DNA from: Porphyromonas pasteri
GTDB taxonomy: Bacteria; Bacteroidota; Bacteroidia; Bacteroidales; Porphyromonadaceae
NCBI RefSeq assembly: GCF_014647755.1
Contig: NZ_BMPU01000001.1
Coordinates: 744,001 to 808,000, forward strand
DNA length: 64,000 bases
Direction of reading: 5' to 3'
Below, one piece after another: positions 1-7,676 of the stretch. The notes beneath the pieces are model-generated. The model saw nothing but the letters and a program-made list of their open reading frames with translations, was not told the DNA's origin and did not search any database. Made by a program: the position numbers and the translations under genes. The first letter of the stretch is position 1; each line of letters begins with the position of its first letter.

Positions 1-719
1 TTGACGCTTCGCCCCGCCTCCTGCAGGCGATGAGTGAGAAGAGCTCTCGCACCGCCGCCGAAGGCCTTACCTCTCTTGGCGTCGAGATCCACCACAACAT
101 GATGGTCACCGACTACGATGGCCGCGTGCTCACCCTCGGTGATGGGACGAAGATGAATACCCGCACGGTCATCTGGGTTAGCGGTATCATCGCCAACACC
201 GTCGAAGGGATCCAGGCCGACTCCCTCGGTCGTGGCAAGCGTATCCTCGTCGATGGCTACAACGAAGTACAGGGCGTACCCGACGTCTTTGCCCTCGGGG
301 ACCAGTGCCTCATGACGGCTGACCCAGCCTACCCTCAGGGACATCCCCAGATGGCTCAGGTCGCTATCCAGCAGGCAGCCCTGCTGGCCAAGAACCTCAA
401 GGCACGCCTCACGGGAGGAAAGCAGCAGACCTTCCGCTACAAAGACCTTGGCTCGATGGCTACCATTGGCCGAAACCGTGCCGTCGCAGAGATTGGCAAG
501 GCCAAGTGGGGTGGCTTCACCGCCTGGCTCCTCTGGCTCGTCGTCCACCTGCGCTCCATCCTCTCGGTGCGCAACAAGGTCATCGTCCTCCTCAACTGGA
601 TCTGGAACTATGTGACCTACGACCGCTCGCTCCGCCTCATCCTCAAGCGCAACGTGCCTGTCGATCCCTACCAAGCTCGCCAAGAGCGTCTCGCCAACCG
701 AGACACCCATGTAGAGTAG
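1..719 (+). CDS. ndh: Type II NADH dehydrogenase, C-terminal part (gene starts before the window)
   Basis: Encodes the end of a single-subunit, non-proton-pumping NADH:quinone oxidoreductase, an FAD enzyme at the inner face of the cytoplasmic membrane. The frame is open from base 3 with no upstream stop, so the ATG at base 30 is internal and the true start lies outside the window. Visible family features are the second-nucleotide-binding-domain strand VIWVSGI, the flavin-site motif DVFALGDQC, the late stretch GSMATIGRNRAV, and a hydrophobic C-terminal segment around FTAWLLWLVVHL that anchors these enzymes to the membrane. The gene ends just before a strong terminator. The family call is secure; only the N-terminal half is missing. 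Confidence 0.93.
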   Translation, partial: DASPRLLQAMSEKSSRTAAEGLTSLGVEIHHNMMVTDYDGRVLTLGDGTKMNTRTVIWVSGIIANTVEGIQADSLGRGKRILVDGYNEVQGVPDVFALGDQCLMTADPAYPQGHPQMAQVAIQQAALLAKNLKARLTGGKQQTFRYKDLGSMATIGRNRAVAEIGKAKWGGFTAWLLWLVVHLRSILSVRNKVIVLLNWIWNYVTYDRSLRLILKRNVPVDPYQARQERLANRDTHVE

Positions 720-742
720 GTAGCTGGCATTCCCTCTTACTG

Positions 743-779
743 ATAAGGCCCACCCTGTACGATACAGGGTGGGCCTTAT
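743..779 (+). terminator. Terminator after ndh
   Basis: Perfect 17-bp inverted repeat with a 3-base loop (arms 743-759 and 763-779), 24 bases after the ndh stop. The right arm is followed by only two T residues, so the U-tract is short. Confidence 0.8.
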
Positions 780-797
780 TGCAAGGTGCCGCATCGA

Positions 798-850
798 CCA
801 ATATAGGTCAGCGGGCGAAGCTATATAGGTCGCGAAGGCAAGCTATAGGA
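798..850. repeat. Phased palindrome array, left flank of composite A (3 units)
   Basis: Three units begin at 798, 820 and 842, each 22 bp apart. The first is CCAATATAGG, the second GCTATATAGG, the third a shortened form. They run directly into the long dispersed repeat core that starts at 851. The unit matches the arrays at 5.3, 13.5, 13.8, 21.2, 32.5, 40.5 and 55.7 kb. Confidence 0.7.
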
Positions 851-1177
851 GACTGTTGCCGAGAGTCCTGTCCTCTATTTAGAGTACTAAGGCATCGCAC
901 GCCCAGCTCCCCGATATGCCTCTCCGGAGTGATACACAAGCCCTTCGCCTTATCGCGCGTATTCCTCTTATCCAGCGGAGGGAAAAGTGGCATTCTCGCG
1001 AAGAAAAAAGTGCCTTCACGTAGTGGTCTTCCTCTGTCCACGCACGTAGTCTTAAAGACCAGGCACGTCAGTCCAAATATCCACGTACGTAGATATTAGA
1101 GCCACGTACGTAGTCCAAACTTATCTGCCACTCATCCACAACTTTTATCTATACACGGAGCAACAACCTGATATAGG
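851..1177 (+). repeat. Dispersed composite repeat core, copy A (full length)
   Basis: About 327 bp, also present nearly full length at 55410-55735 (copy D) and as 3'-terminal parts at 32227-32466 (B) and 40560-40699 (C), all on the + strand. The most conserved part is 1041-1160. It has two CACGTACGTAG palindromes (near 1080 and 1101), a CTTAAAGACCAGGCACGT stretch, and the end GGAGCAACAACCTGATATAGG, whose last ten bases are a unit of the 22-bp array. A frame ending in a TAG at about 1097 is open in every copy and encodes a similar C-terminal peptide (...KTRHVSPNIHVRRY). No transposase-like motif is visible. Function unknown. Confidence 0.85.
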
Positions 1178-1399
1178 TTCACACCTCACACCTCTACTCA
1201 TTCACTCCACACACCGCTATTCGTTCTTGCTCTTCGCCTTCATCAGATGGTGGCACCTATGGCTACGCCTTGCATTTACCCCTCATAGAGCCACGCTCTC
1301 GAGCCCACGCTCGTTACCAGCTTGTCCCAAGCGTAGCGCGGACACTTACCCCATCAGGTATGGAGCGAAAAATATGGGGCGCATTCCCTTGGAAAGTCG
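1178..1399. other. Intergenic stretch upstream of bamD, no gene seen
   Basis: Between the end of repeat copy A and the bamD promoter. Open frames here are short and have no recognisable product. Nothing else is supported. Confidence 0.5.
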
Positions 1400-1407
1400 T
1401 ATCTTTG
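1400..1407 (+). promoter_or_regulatory. Bacteroidota -7 box (TATCTTTG) of the bamD operon
   Basis: TATCTTTG matches the -7 consensus TAnnTTTG and lies 52 bases before the bamD ATG. No clear TTG is seen at the usual -33 distance, so the call rests on the -7 box and position. Confidence 0.6.
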
Positions 1408-1459
1408 CCCGCGAGGCTCAATACATAAGAAGGAATTGGGCTGTGATGAGATATTACAT

Positions 1460-2266
1460 ATGATCAAAAGACTTTGTTTGGCTTGTGCGGGGCTCCTGCT
1501 CCTCTCTTCATGTGGTGAGTACTACCGCGTGCAGAAGTCCACGGACCTCGGGGAGCGCTACTCCTTCGCCAAGAAAAGCTATAATGAGAAGAAATATGGG
1601 CGTGTCGTGAGCCTCCTCGAAGACATCGTCCCTCAGCTCGTCGGTACGAACGAAGGCCCTCAGAGTACCTATCTCTTGGCCGACGCCTACCTCCAGCGGG
1701 GCGATGAGAGCGAAGCTTCACGCTACTTCCAGAACTACTATACGAGCTACCCCAAGGGACCTATGGTCGAGGAAGCTCGCTTCAAGGCTGGCTACTGCCT
1801 CTTCCAGGCATCGCCTGACCCACGACTGGATCAGAGCGCTACCATCGGGGCTATCAAGGAGCTCCAGTCCTACCTCGACTTCTACCCCAAGGGCAAGCAT
1901 AGCTCAGAGGTCGAACTGATGCTCTTTGAGCTGCAGGACAAGCTCGCCTATAAGGAGTTCCTCGCTGCCAAGCTCTACTACAACCTTGGCCTCTACCTCG
2001 GCAACAACTACGAGTCCTGCATCATCACGGCGCAGAATGCTCTGAAGGATTACCCCTTCACCAAGCACAAGGAAGACCTGACCTTCCTCATCCTGCGAGC
2101 CAAGGCCGAGATGGCTGACCTCAGCGTCCCCGAGAAGTTGCAGGAACGTCTCCGCGACGTCATCGACACCTACTATGCCTACCTCAATGACTTCCCCAAC
2201 GGGACGTACACGAAGCAGGCACAGAAGATCTTCGACCGCATGAACAGCAAGAAGGTCAGCGAATAA
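1460..2266 (+). CDS. bamD: BamD-like outer-membrane assembly lipoprotein
   Basis: Lipoprotein of the BAM complex, which inserts beta-barrel proteins into the outer membrane; BamD is a TPR scaffold on the periplasmic face. The start at 1460 puts a short signal peptide (MIKRLCLACAGLLLLSSC) directly before the lipobox Cys; an in-frame ATG at 1436 would add eight unlikely residues. TPR-like segments follow, including SYNEKKYGRVVSLLEDIV near residues 40-57 and the repeated FQNYYTSYPKG and LQSYLDFYPKGK motifs. At 268 residues it fits Bacteroidota BamD. It is the first gene of a likely operon with rpoZ 33 bases downstream. Confidence 0.9.
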   Translation: MIKRLCLACAGLLLLSSCGEYYRVQKSTDLGERYSFAKKSYNEKKYGRVVSLLEDIVPQLVGTNEGPQSTYLLADAYLQRGDESEASRYFQNYYTSYPKGPMVEEARFKAGYCLFQASPDPRLDQSATIGAIKELQSYLDFYPKGKHSSEVELMLFELQDKLAYKEFLAAKLYYNLGLYLGNNYESCIITAQNALKDYPFTKHKEDLTFLILRAKAEMADLSVPEKLQERLRDVIDTYYAYLNDFPNGTYTKQAQKIFDRMNSKKVSE

Positions 2267-2299
2267 CCCACCCACGAAGTATCATAGAGAATAAAGAAT

Positions 2300-2626
2300 A
2301 TGCCTAAGTACAAAAAGAATGTACCGACCAACACGATTAGCCGTGACATGGTCAGCCTCAGCAAGGACACGGAGAACATCTACGAGACCGTGATGATCAT
2401 CGCCAAGCGTGCGAACCAGATCGCCCAGGAGACGAAGCAAGAGCTCGAAGCTAAGCTGCAGGAGTTCGCAGTCTACACCGACGATCAGCAGGAGATGGTT
2501 GAGAACGAAGAGCAGATAGAGATCTCCCGCCAGTATGAGCGCATGCCCAAGCCTACGCTCATCGCTGCTAAGGAGTACGAAGACGGCGAGCTCTACCACA
2601 ACATCGCTGGGCGCACCAAGAAGTAA
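2300..2626 (+). CDS. rpoZ: RNA polymerase omega subunit (RpoZ/Rpb6 family)
   Basis: Small RNA polymerase subunit that helps fold and hold the beta' subunit. The 108-residue product has the family core around TISRDMVSLSKDTENIYETV and IAKRANQIAQETKQELEAKL. Bacteroidota omega proteins differ enough from E. coli RpoZ that they are often annotated only as Rpb6/omega-like. The position between bamD and a DUF4293 gene is a conserved Bacteroidota arrangement and supports the call. It lies 33 bases after bamD and 23 bases before the next gene, so it is probably co-transcribed. Confidence 0.85.
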   Translation: MPKYKKNVPTNTISRDMVSLSKDTENIYETVMIIAKRANQIAQETKQELEAKLQEFAVYTDDQQEMVENEEQIEISRQYERMPKPTLIAAKEYEDGELYHNIAGRTKK

Positions 2627-2649
2627 GTCCCGACAAGCTCTCTATCGCT

Positions 2650-3108
2650 ATGTGGCAACGCATACAGACAGTATGGCTCCTCCTTGTGGGGCTCATTATG
2701 ATCACCTTTGCCCTACAGGACGTCGCGGTCTTCACCCTCCCCGAGGGGCAGGCTTGTGTCCTCGACAACTGGCGCATCTATAGCGCCGTCGACAGCACGA
2801 CGCTGCACAGCACCTGGGCCATCGGTGTACTCAGCATCCTGACGGGCTGCGCATCACTCGGACTGATCTTCCTCTACAAGCGAAGAATCCTGCAGATGCG
2901 CCTGACGATCCTGACGATGCTGGTCATCATCGGCGAACTCATCTACATCGCTTGGGCCAGCTCTCAGTTCTGCTCAGCGAACGGGGCGACCTTCGCCATC
3001 CGCTTCCCACTGGCTCTGCCGATCATCTGCCTGCCTCTGCTCTACTTCGCCTCCCGCCGTATGATCTACGACGAGACGCTTATCCGAGCCTCACAGCGCC
3101 TACGATAA
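2650..3108 (+). CDS. DUF4293 family inner-membrane protein
   Basis: A 152-residue membrane protein. It starts MWQRIQTVWLLLVGLIMI, the typical DUF4293 opening, and has four hydrophobic segments near residues 7-25, 57-75, 86-104 and 115-133. There is no catalytic motif and the function is unknown. It is the third gene of the bamD-rpoZ operon (23-base gap) and is followed by a terminator hairpin that separates it from purB. Confidence 0.82.
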   Translation: MWQRIQTVWLLLVGLIMITFALQDVAVFTLPEGQACVLDNWRIYSAVDSTTLHSTWAIGVLSILTGCASLGLIFLYKRRILQMRLTILTMLVIIGELIYIAWASSQFCSANGATFAIRFPLALPIICLPLLYFASRRMIYDETLIRASQRLR

Positions 3109-3117
3109 TCCCCATCT

Positions 3118-3161
3118 GCGAAGCACCTCCCTCTACACATGTGAGATGGGAGGTGCTTCGC
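3118..3161 (+). terminator. Terminator between the DUF4293 gene and purB
   Basis: Perfect 14-bp arms (3118-3131 and 3148-3161) around a 16-base loop, ten bases after the DUF4293 stop, then a pyrimidine-rich tail. Confidence 0.7.
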
Positions 3162-3207
3162 TGCTTTCTCCCCCTTCCCCTCCTATCACATCTATTACTC
3201 TGCAATC

Positions 3208-4548
3208 ATGCAATTCGATTCGCTACAAGCTATCTCCCCTATTGATGGGCGCTACCGCGGCCAAGTAGAGGCCCTCGCCTCTTACTTCTCTGAGGAAGCC
3301 CTCATCCGCTACCGCGTACGTGTAGAGATCCTCTACTTCATCGCCCTCTGCGAAGAGCTCCCACACCTCCGTGGTATCCTCAGCAAGGACCGAACGGATC
3401 GCCTCCACGATATCTATCTGAGCTTCACCACCGAGGATGCCCTCCGAATCAAGGAGATTGAGCGCGTGACGAATCACGACGTCAAGGCCGTCGAGTACTT
3501 CATCAAGGAGAAGTTCGACGACCTCGGCCTGAGCGATGAGAAGGAGTTTGTCCACTTCGGGCTCACCTCACAGGACATCAACAATACGTCCTTCCCTCTG
3601 ATGATCCGCGAAGCTGTCGAGCACGTCTTCCTGCCTGAGTTCGGCGGACTGATCGATCAGCTCCAGTTCTACGCCACGGAGTGGGAGCACGTATCGATGC
3701 TGGCACGTACCCACGGGCAGCCAGCCTCCCCCACGCGCCTCGGTAAGGAAATCGAGGTCTACGTCTACCGCCTGCAGGAGCAGCTCAAGACGCTCGAAGC
3801 ACTGCCTCACACAGCGAAGTTCGGCGGTGCCACAGGGAACTTCAACGCCCATGCTGTAGCTTACCCTCAGCATGACTGGAAGCGCTTTGCGGCAGACTTC
3901 GTCCGTAGCCTTGGCCTCGAGCGTGAAGCCTTCACCACGCAGATCTCTAACTACGACCAGATGGCTGCTCTCTTCGATGTGCTGACGCGTATCAACGTCA
4001 TCCTCATCGACCTGGCGCGTGACTTCTGGATGTATATCTCGATGGACTACTTCAAGCAGCAGATCCGTGCTGGCGAAGTCGGCTCATCAGCTATGCCTCA
4101 TAAGGTCAACCCCATCGACTTCGAGAATGCAGAGGGTAACCTTGGCATCGCGAACTCCGTCTATGGCTTCCTCGCTCGCAAGCTCCCCATCTCGCGCCTG
4201 CAGCGTGACCTCACCGACTCCACGGTACTGCGCAATGTCGGTGTACCCTTGGCACACAGCCTCATCGCACTGAAGAGCCTGCGCAAGGGCCTCGGGAAGG
4301 TACTCCTCAACAAGGATGCCCTCTACCAAGATCTTGAGCACAACTGGGCCGTCGTAGCCGAAGCACTCCAGACGATCCTCCGTCGCGAAGGCTATCCCAA
4401 GCCCTACGAAGCCCTCAAGGAGCTCACGCGTACCAACGCTGCCATCACGGAGAAGGCCATCTACGACTTTATCGAAGGCCTCGCTGTCAGCGACGCTATC
4501 AAGGAAGAGATGCACCGCATCTCCCCCCACAACTACACGGGGCTCTAA
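3208..4548 (+). CDS. purB: Adenylosuccinate lyase
   Basis: Catalyses two steps of purine synthesis: cleavage of SAICAR to AICAR and of adenylosuccinate to AMP, each releasing fumarate. The 446-residue protein shows the fumarase/aspartase superfamily signature SSAMPHKVNPIDFENAEGN near residues 292-310 with the mobile-loop catalytic Ser, the HFGLTSQDINNT motif near 112-123, and ARTHGQPASPT near 166-176. The start is the first ATG in frame, leading into MQFDSLQAISPIDGRYRG, a standard PurB N-terminus. It is flanked by terminators on both sides and is probably monocistronic. Confidence 0.97.
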   Translation: MQFDSLQAISPIDGRYRGQVEALASYFSEEALIRYRVRVEILYFIALCEELPHLRGILSKDRTDRLHDIYLSFTTEDALRIKEIERVTNHDVKAVEYFIKEKFDDLGLSDEKEFVHFGLTSQDINNTSFPLMIREAVEHVFLPEFGGLIDQLQFYATEWEHVSMLARTHGQPASPTRLGKEIEVYVYRLQEQLKTLEALPHTAKFGGATGNFNAHAVAYPQHDWKRFAADFVRSLGLEREAFTTQISNYDQMAALFDVLTRINVILIDLARDFWMYISMDYFKQQIRAGEVGSSAMPHKVNPIDFENAEGNLGIANSVYGFLARKLPISRLQRDLTDSTVLRNVGVPLAHSLIALKSLRKGLGKVLLNKDALYQDLEHNWAVVAEALQTILRREGYPKPYEALKELTRTNAAITEKAIYDFIEGLAVSDAIKEEMHRISPHNYTGL

Positions 4549-4600
4549 GCCATCCCACCCAGCTTCGCAGGCGACATTCCGCCCACTGAGTCCATAAGAT

Positions 4601-4646
4601 AAGTGTGCCCCCGAGTAGCGATAGAGCTACTCGGGGGCACACTTTT
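4601..4646 (+). terminator. Terminator after purB
   Basis: GC-rich 17-bp arms (4603-4619 and 4626-4642) with a 6-base loop, followed by TTTTAT. It lies about 50 bases after the purB stop. Confidence 0.9.
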
Positions 4647-4683
4647 ATATAATATGGTGGGCCGTCTGCTACCCCAACCTACT

Positions 4684-4754
4684 AAAAACGAATAGGGACT
4701 GTCTCCCGACAGCCCCTACTCTCTGTTAACCTTAAATCTAATACCATGAAAAAC
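4684..4754 (-). ncRNA. Candidate small RNA, about 70 nt, minus strand
   Basis: A complete transcription unit too short for a protein. A near-consensus minus-strand promoter (4761-4791) would start RNA near 4754. It would end at a hairpin with 11-bp arms (4693-4703 and 4708-4718, one mismatch) followed on the minus strand by TTCGTTTTT. The only frame on this strand is trivial. The lead sequence includes GGTATTAGATTTAAGGTTA. Start and end are inferred from the promoter and terminator; no function can be assigned. It might belong to a family of conserved Bacteroidales small RNAs, but I cannot verify this from the sequence. Confidence 0.5.
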
Positions 4755-4760
4755 ACACTA

Positions 4761-4791
4761 CAAAGGTACGACATTTTTTTATACTACCAAA
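4761..4791 (-). promoter_or_regulatory. Strong minus-strand promoter (TTTG-N19-TACCTTTG)
   Basis: Read on the minus strand, TTTG (4791-4788) is followed by 19 bases and TACCTTTG (4768-4761), close to the Bacteroidota primary sigma consensus. It drives the small-RNA candidate. Confidence 0.75.
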
Positions 4792-5105
4792 TAAATCTAT
4801 AAAATTGATTAAACTTCTTCTACGAAGGGCTGCTATTACCGCATAGAAATAGCGCATTCTTCACGTGTACATATAGAGACTACGCTTTGTATATCAACAG
4901 ATTGCATCAGAAGAATAAGGCAAACCCATCTCCATACGAGGAGATAATACCTTCACAAATGAGCACAGAAAATTTTTCTTGAGCAGCGAGAAAGAGTACC
5001 GAATCCCTCCCTTTTTCATCCGCTGCTCCCCCTATCGGCGGACGATTTTCTTCACTTTTGAGGTAATAGAACGTATAAAAGCACCATAGGCCTACGGCAA
5101 AAAGA

Positions 5106-5145
5106 GCGATCCCCACTATGGTCACCAGACCATAGTGGGGATCGC
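5106..5145 (-). terminator. Terminator after tRNA-Leu
   Basis: Perfect 18-bp arms (5106-5123 and 5128-5145) with a 4-base loop. On the minus strand it is followed by CTTTTTG, so it terminates the tRNA-Leu transcript. Confidence 0.88.
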
Positions 5146-5152
5146 TTCATTG

Positions 5153-5236
5153 TACCCAGAGCCGGGATCGAACCGGCACGAACTTTCGTCCATTGGTGTT
5201 TGAGACCAACGCGTCTACCGATTCCGCCATCTGGGC
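5153..5236 (-). tRNA. tRNA-Leu(CAA)
   Basis: Read on the minus strand it has a 7-bp acceptor stem (GCCCAGA with TCTGGGT), a D-arm with GGTAGACGCG, an anticodon loop CTCAAAC giving anticodon CAA (bases 5202-5200), a long class II variable arm, and the T-loop GGTTCGATCC. CCA is not encoded. A -7 box (TATCTTTG, 5259-5252 on the minus strand) lies 16 bases upstream. Confidence 0.95.
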
Positions 5237-5294
5237 TTATCGGATCGGCTGCAAAGATACGACAATTATTAGAAGTAGCCGATACAGATTCATT

Positions 5295-5416
5295 GCACTA
5301 CACTATGCGGAGCATTCCACTACTACTCCATGCACGAAGCACTATTGCTTTCCCCTCGTAGCACTACTGGTTCACACCACATACCAATAGTGGTTCATAC
5401 CGCATACCACTATTGG
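5295..5416. repeat. Degenerate phased palindrome array (6 units)
   Basis: Units begin at 5295, 5317, 5339, 5361, 5384 and 5407, spacings 22, 22, 22, 23 and 23. The last two are clear (CCAATAGTGG and CCACTATTGG). The earlier ones decay, with GC or CC at the left and the central CACTAY retained. The preferred hexamer here is ACTATT/AATAGT. It lies between tRNA-Leu and the Sel1-repeat gene. Confidence 0.65.
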
Positions 5417-5581
5417 TATGAGTCTGTCTGTATGAATCTCTGACTAAGCCCTTGTAGCTTATCAAGATAAGTGCCTTCTACTTCACAAGATCTCCACAAG
5501 TAATGTGAGAGCCCTACAGATATTCCACCTCTGAGGCAGCACTCATACCAAAATATATATCCATTAGACAGACTATTTCCT

Positions 5582-5589
5582 TATATTTG
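5582..5589 (+). promoter_or_regulatory. -7 box (TATATTTG) upstream of the Sel1-repeat gene
   Basis: TATATTTG, 75 bases before the ATG at 5665, fits TAnnTTTG. No clear -33 element is seen. Confidence 0.5.
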
Positions 5590-5664
5590 CAGTTGTATAT
5601 AAGCATTCATTTAACAAAGCAGGCCATAATACACGCCATCAAGTTTCAGAAAAGAACCTAATCA

Positions 5665-6438
5665 ATGAGCAATATTTTCTCAAAAATCGCACAGCTCTTC
5701 TCCAGCAACAAGGAAGGACAGCGCCCCCAAAGCACCGAGGCACGGACATCAGCTTCTCAAGCAACGACCTCCCAAAGCACAGCCTCTTGCTCTCACCCTG
5801 CAATTAATTTGACACACATTGACCTACCCACCGCCCCCTCTTTCGGCACACGCAGCCTCGAAGAAGTACGGGCGGCGGCTGAGGGTGGCGACGCCGAAGC
5901 ACAGTACCTCCTCTTTGACTACTATGCTTCGGGGCATGGGGAAGAAAGCGATCGTCCTGCCTTTGAATGGCTAACCAAGGCTGCAGAGCAGGGCTATCCC
6001 TTAGCGCTCTATACCAGCGCTCTTATCCAGATCGAAGAAAAGGAAGGAGCAGCCGTACCTCCACAGGCGCTCTTCTACCTCCAAGCCTCTGGAGAGCGAG
6101 GCTTCTCCGATGCCTATCTCCAGCTCTATCATCTCTATCGCGATGGGAAGGGCGTCGAGGCCAACGAAGACACAGCTATCAACTATCTCAGAAAGGCTAT
6201 GGAGGCTGGTTCGGGTACGGCCTATCTGATCGTTGCCAAGGGCTTCCTCCCTGGCAATGGTGGGGGGCCCATTGACTACGATGCTGCCTACTACTATGCA
6301 GAGCAAGCAGCGCACCTTGGCTGTCCTGAGGCGGTGGAACTCATCATCCATCTGCTCGAAGAGAACCTTGCCTCTGGCGACCACACGGAGCTCCTGCGCT
6401 ACTGGCGCCGTCAGCTTCGCCCCACGCATTCGCTATAA
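5665..6438 (+). CDS. Sel1-repeat (TPR-like) protein
   Basis: A 257-residue helical-repeat protein. After a Ser/Gln/Thr-rich N-terminal region (about 1-65) it has four Sel1-like repeats: near 69-106 (AEGGDAEAQYLLFDYYASG), 107-143, 144-181 (GFSDAYLQLYHLYRDGKGV) and 182-220, with a final helix to 245. Sel1 repeats bind protein partners; the partner is unknown. There is no lipobox or convincing signal peptide, so it is probably cytoplasmic. It stands alone between a palindrome array and a terminator. Confidence 0.8.
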   Translation: MSNIFSKIAQLFSSNKEGQRPQSTEARTSASQATTSQSTASCSHPAINLTHIDLPTAPSFGTRSLEEVRAAAEGGDAEAQYLLFDYYASGHGEESDRPAFEWLTKAAEQGYPLALYTSALIQIEEKEGAAVPPQALFYLQASGERGFSDAYLQLYHLYRDGKGVEANEDTAINYLRKAMEAGSGTAYLIVAKGFLPGNGGGPIDYDAAYYYAEQAAHLGCPEAVELIIHLLEENLASGDHTELLRYWRRQLRPTHSL

Positions 6439-6484
6439 CTCAAGCTCGATGAGCTGACACACTACAAGAACCCCTATACGTGCA

Positions 6485-6516
6485 AAGGGTACTCTCCACT
6501 TAAGGAGAGTACCCTT
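6485..6516 (+). terminator. Terminator after the Sel1-repeat gene
   Basis: Arms AAGGGTACTCTCC and GGAGAGTACCCTT around a 6-base loop, then CTATTTTATT. It lies between convergent genes and may serve thiL on the other strand as well. Confidence 0.85.
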
Positions 6517-6554
6517 CTATTTTATTAGTCCCCTGTAGATAGAGGACAAGTAGG

Positions 6555-7610
6555 CTATATAGTAGACGGACTTTGTTCCTCTGCCTCATCAGGCCAGCCT
6601 TGAGCACGGAGACGAAGCTCTGCACCATCAGGGGTAACAAGGTAGCAGCCCTGCCCAGGACTGGTCACATGACCGATGATATGGATACCATCCAGTTCCT
6701 TCAGGCGATCCAACTCAGCAAGCGGAATGGTGAAGATGAGCTCGAAGTCTTCGCCACCATTCATCGCTACGGTCGTCGTCGACATATTCAGCTCCTCAGC
6801 CATGCGATGCGTCTCGATATCGATCGGCAGACGCTCCTCATAGATACGCACCCCTACACCACTCTCTGTAGCGAGATGGAGGAGTTCGGAGGCTAAGCCA
6901 TCCGAGCTATCGATCATCGACGTGGGACGCAGCCCCTTCTCTCGAAGAGCAAGGATGATATCTTGGCGGGCTTCGGGACGAAGCTGACGCTCGAGGATGT
7001 ATTCATGCTCGGCAAAGTCAGGCTCGAAGTCCCCCTTCTCCCCTGCGAAGACGCGCTTCTCACGCTCCAGAAGCTGGAGCCCCATATAGGCGGCACCGAG
7101 ATTTCCGCTGACGCAGATGAGGTCGGTGGGCTGAGCACCACTACGGTAGACGATCTCCTCTTCGCGAGCAGCTCCCAGACAGGTGATGCTGATGCAGAGC
7201 CCCGTGAGGCTTGCCGAGGTATCTCCCCCAACTAAGTCTACCCCGTAACGGCTACATGCAAGGCGAATACCAGCATAGAGCTCCTCAAGATCCTCCACAG
7301 CGAAGCGAGCCGAGACACCAATAGAGCAGGTGAGTTGCTGTGGATGTCCATTCATCGCGTAGATATCGGAGAAGCTCCCGACAGCAGCCTTATAGCCTAA
7401 GTGCCTGAGCGGAGTATAAGTCAAGTCAAAGTGAATACCCTCAAGAAGGAGGTCAGTCGTCACGAGCGTCTGCAGTCCTTCGGGGTACGCGATGACGGCA
7501 GCATCATCACCCACACCACGACGGGTGCTCTCATGCTGTATGGGGAAGTCTCGGGTCAGGCACTTGATGAGCGCAAATTCGCCGAGCGAAGAGATCTCTG
7601 TTCGTTGCAT
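6555..7610 (-). CDS. thiL: Thiamine-monophosphate kinase
   Basis: Phosphorylates thiamine monophosphate to thiamine diphosphate, the last step of cofactor synthesis. Family motifs are RRGVGDDAAVI near the N-terminus, the Mg-ATP region VGGDTSASL, DSSDGLASEL and NGGEDFELIFT, matching the AIRS/ThiL fold. The start is placed at 7610 (MQRTEISSLGEF); an upstream in-frame ATG at 7652 would add 14 residues not expected in ThiL. The product is 351 residues. It is the last gene of a minus-strand run sppA-lpxK-thiL, 66 bases after lpxK. The linkage of thiL to lipid A synthesis looks positional rather than functional. Confidence 0.93.
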   Translation of the reverse strand: MQRTEISSLGEFALIKCLTRDFPIQHESTRRGVGDDAAVIAYPEGLQTLVTTDLLLEGIHFDLTYTPLRHLGYKAAVGSFSDIYAMNGHPQQLTCSIGVSARFAVEDLEELYAGIRLACSRYGVDLVGGDTSASLTGLCISITCLGAAREEEIVYRSGAQPTDLICVSGNLGAAYMGLQLLEREKRVFAGEKGDFEPDFAEHEYILERQLRPEARQDIILALREKGLRPTSMIDSSDGLASELLHLATESGVGVRIYEERLPIDIETHRMAEELNMSTTTVAMNGGEDFELIFTIPLAELDRLKELDGIHIIGHVTSPGQGCYLVTPDGAELRLRAQGWPDEAEEQSPSTI

Positions 7611-7676
7611 ATAGATATAGAATACTTGGGATAGGCACCGCAAGTGCAGCACCTTCGATGGGAGAAGAAAAGCCCC

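Noticed and set aside
506-1099. 197-residue frame overlapping the end of ndh
   Set aside because: It runs out of frame through ndh, crosses a terminator and then the repeat core. Codon use is not coding-like before the core.
851-1177. Insertion sequence or transposase remnant
   Set aside because: The core has no DDE or other transposase motif, no terminal inverted repeats and no visible target duplication; called a dispersed repeat instead.
4907-5125. 72-residue minus-strand membrane-protein frame
   Set aside because: Its start codon lies in the loop of the strong tRNA-Leu terminator and the first codons are the terminator stem and U-tract. The hydrophobicity follows from the T-run.
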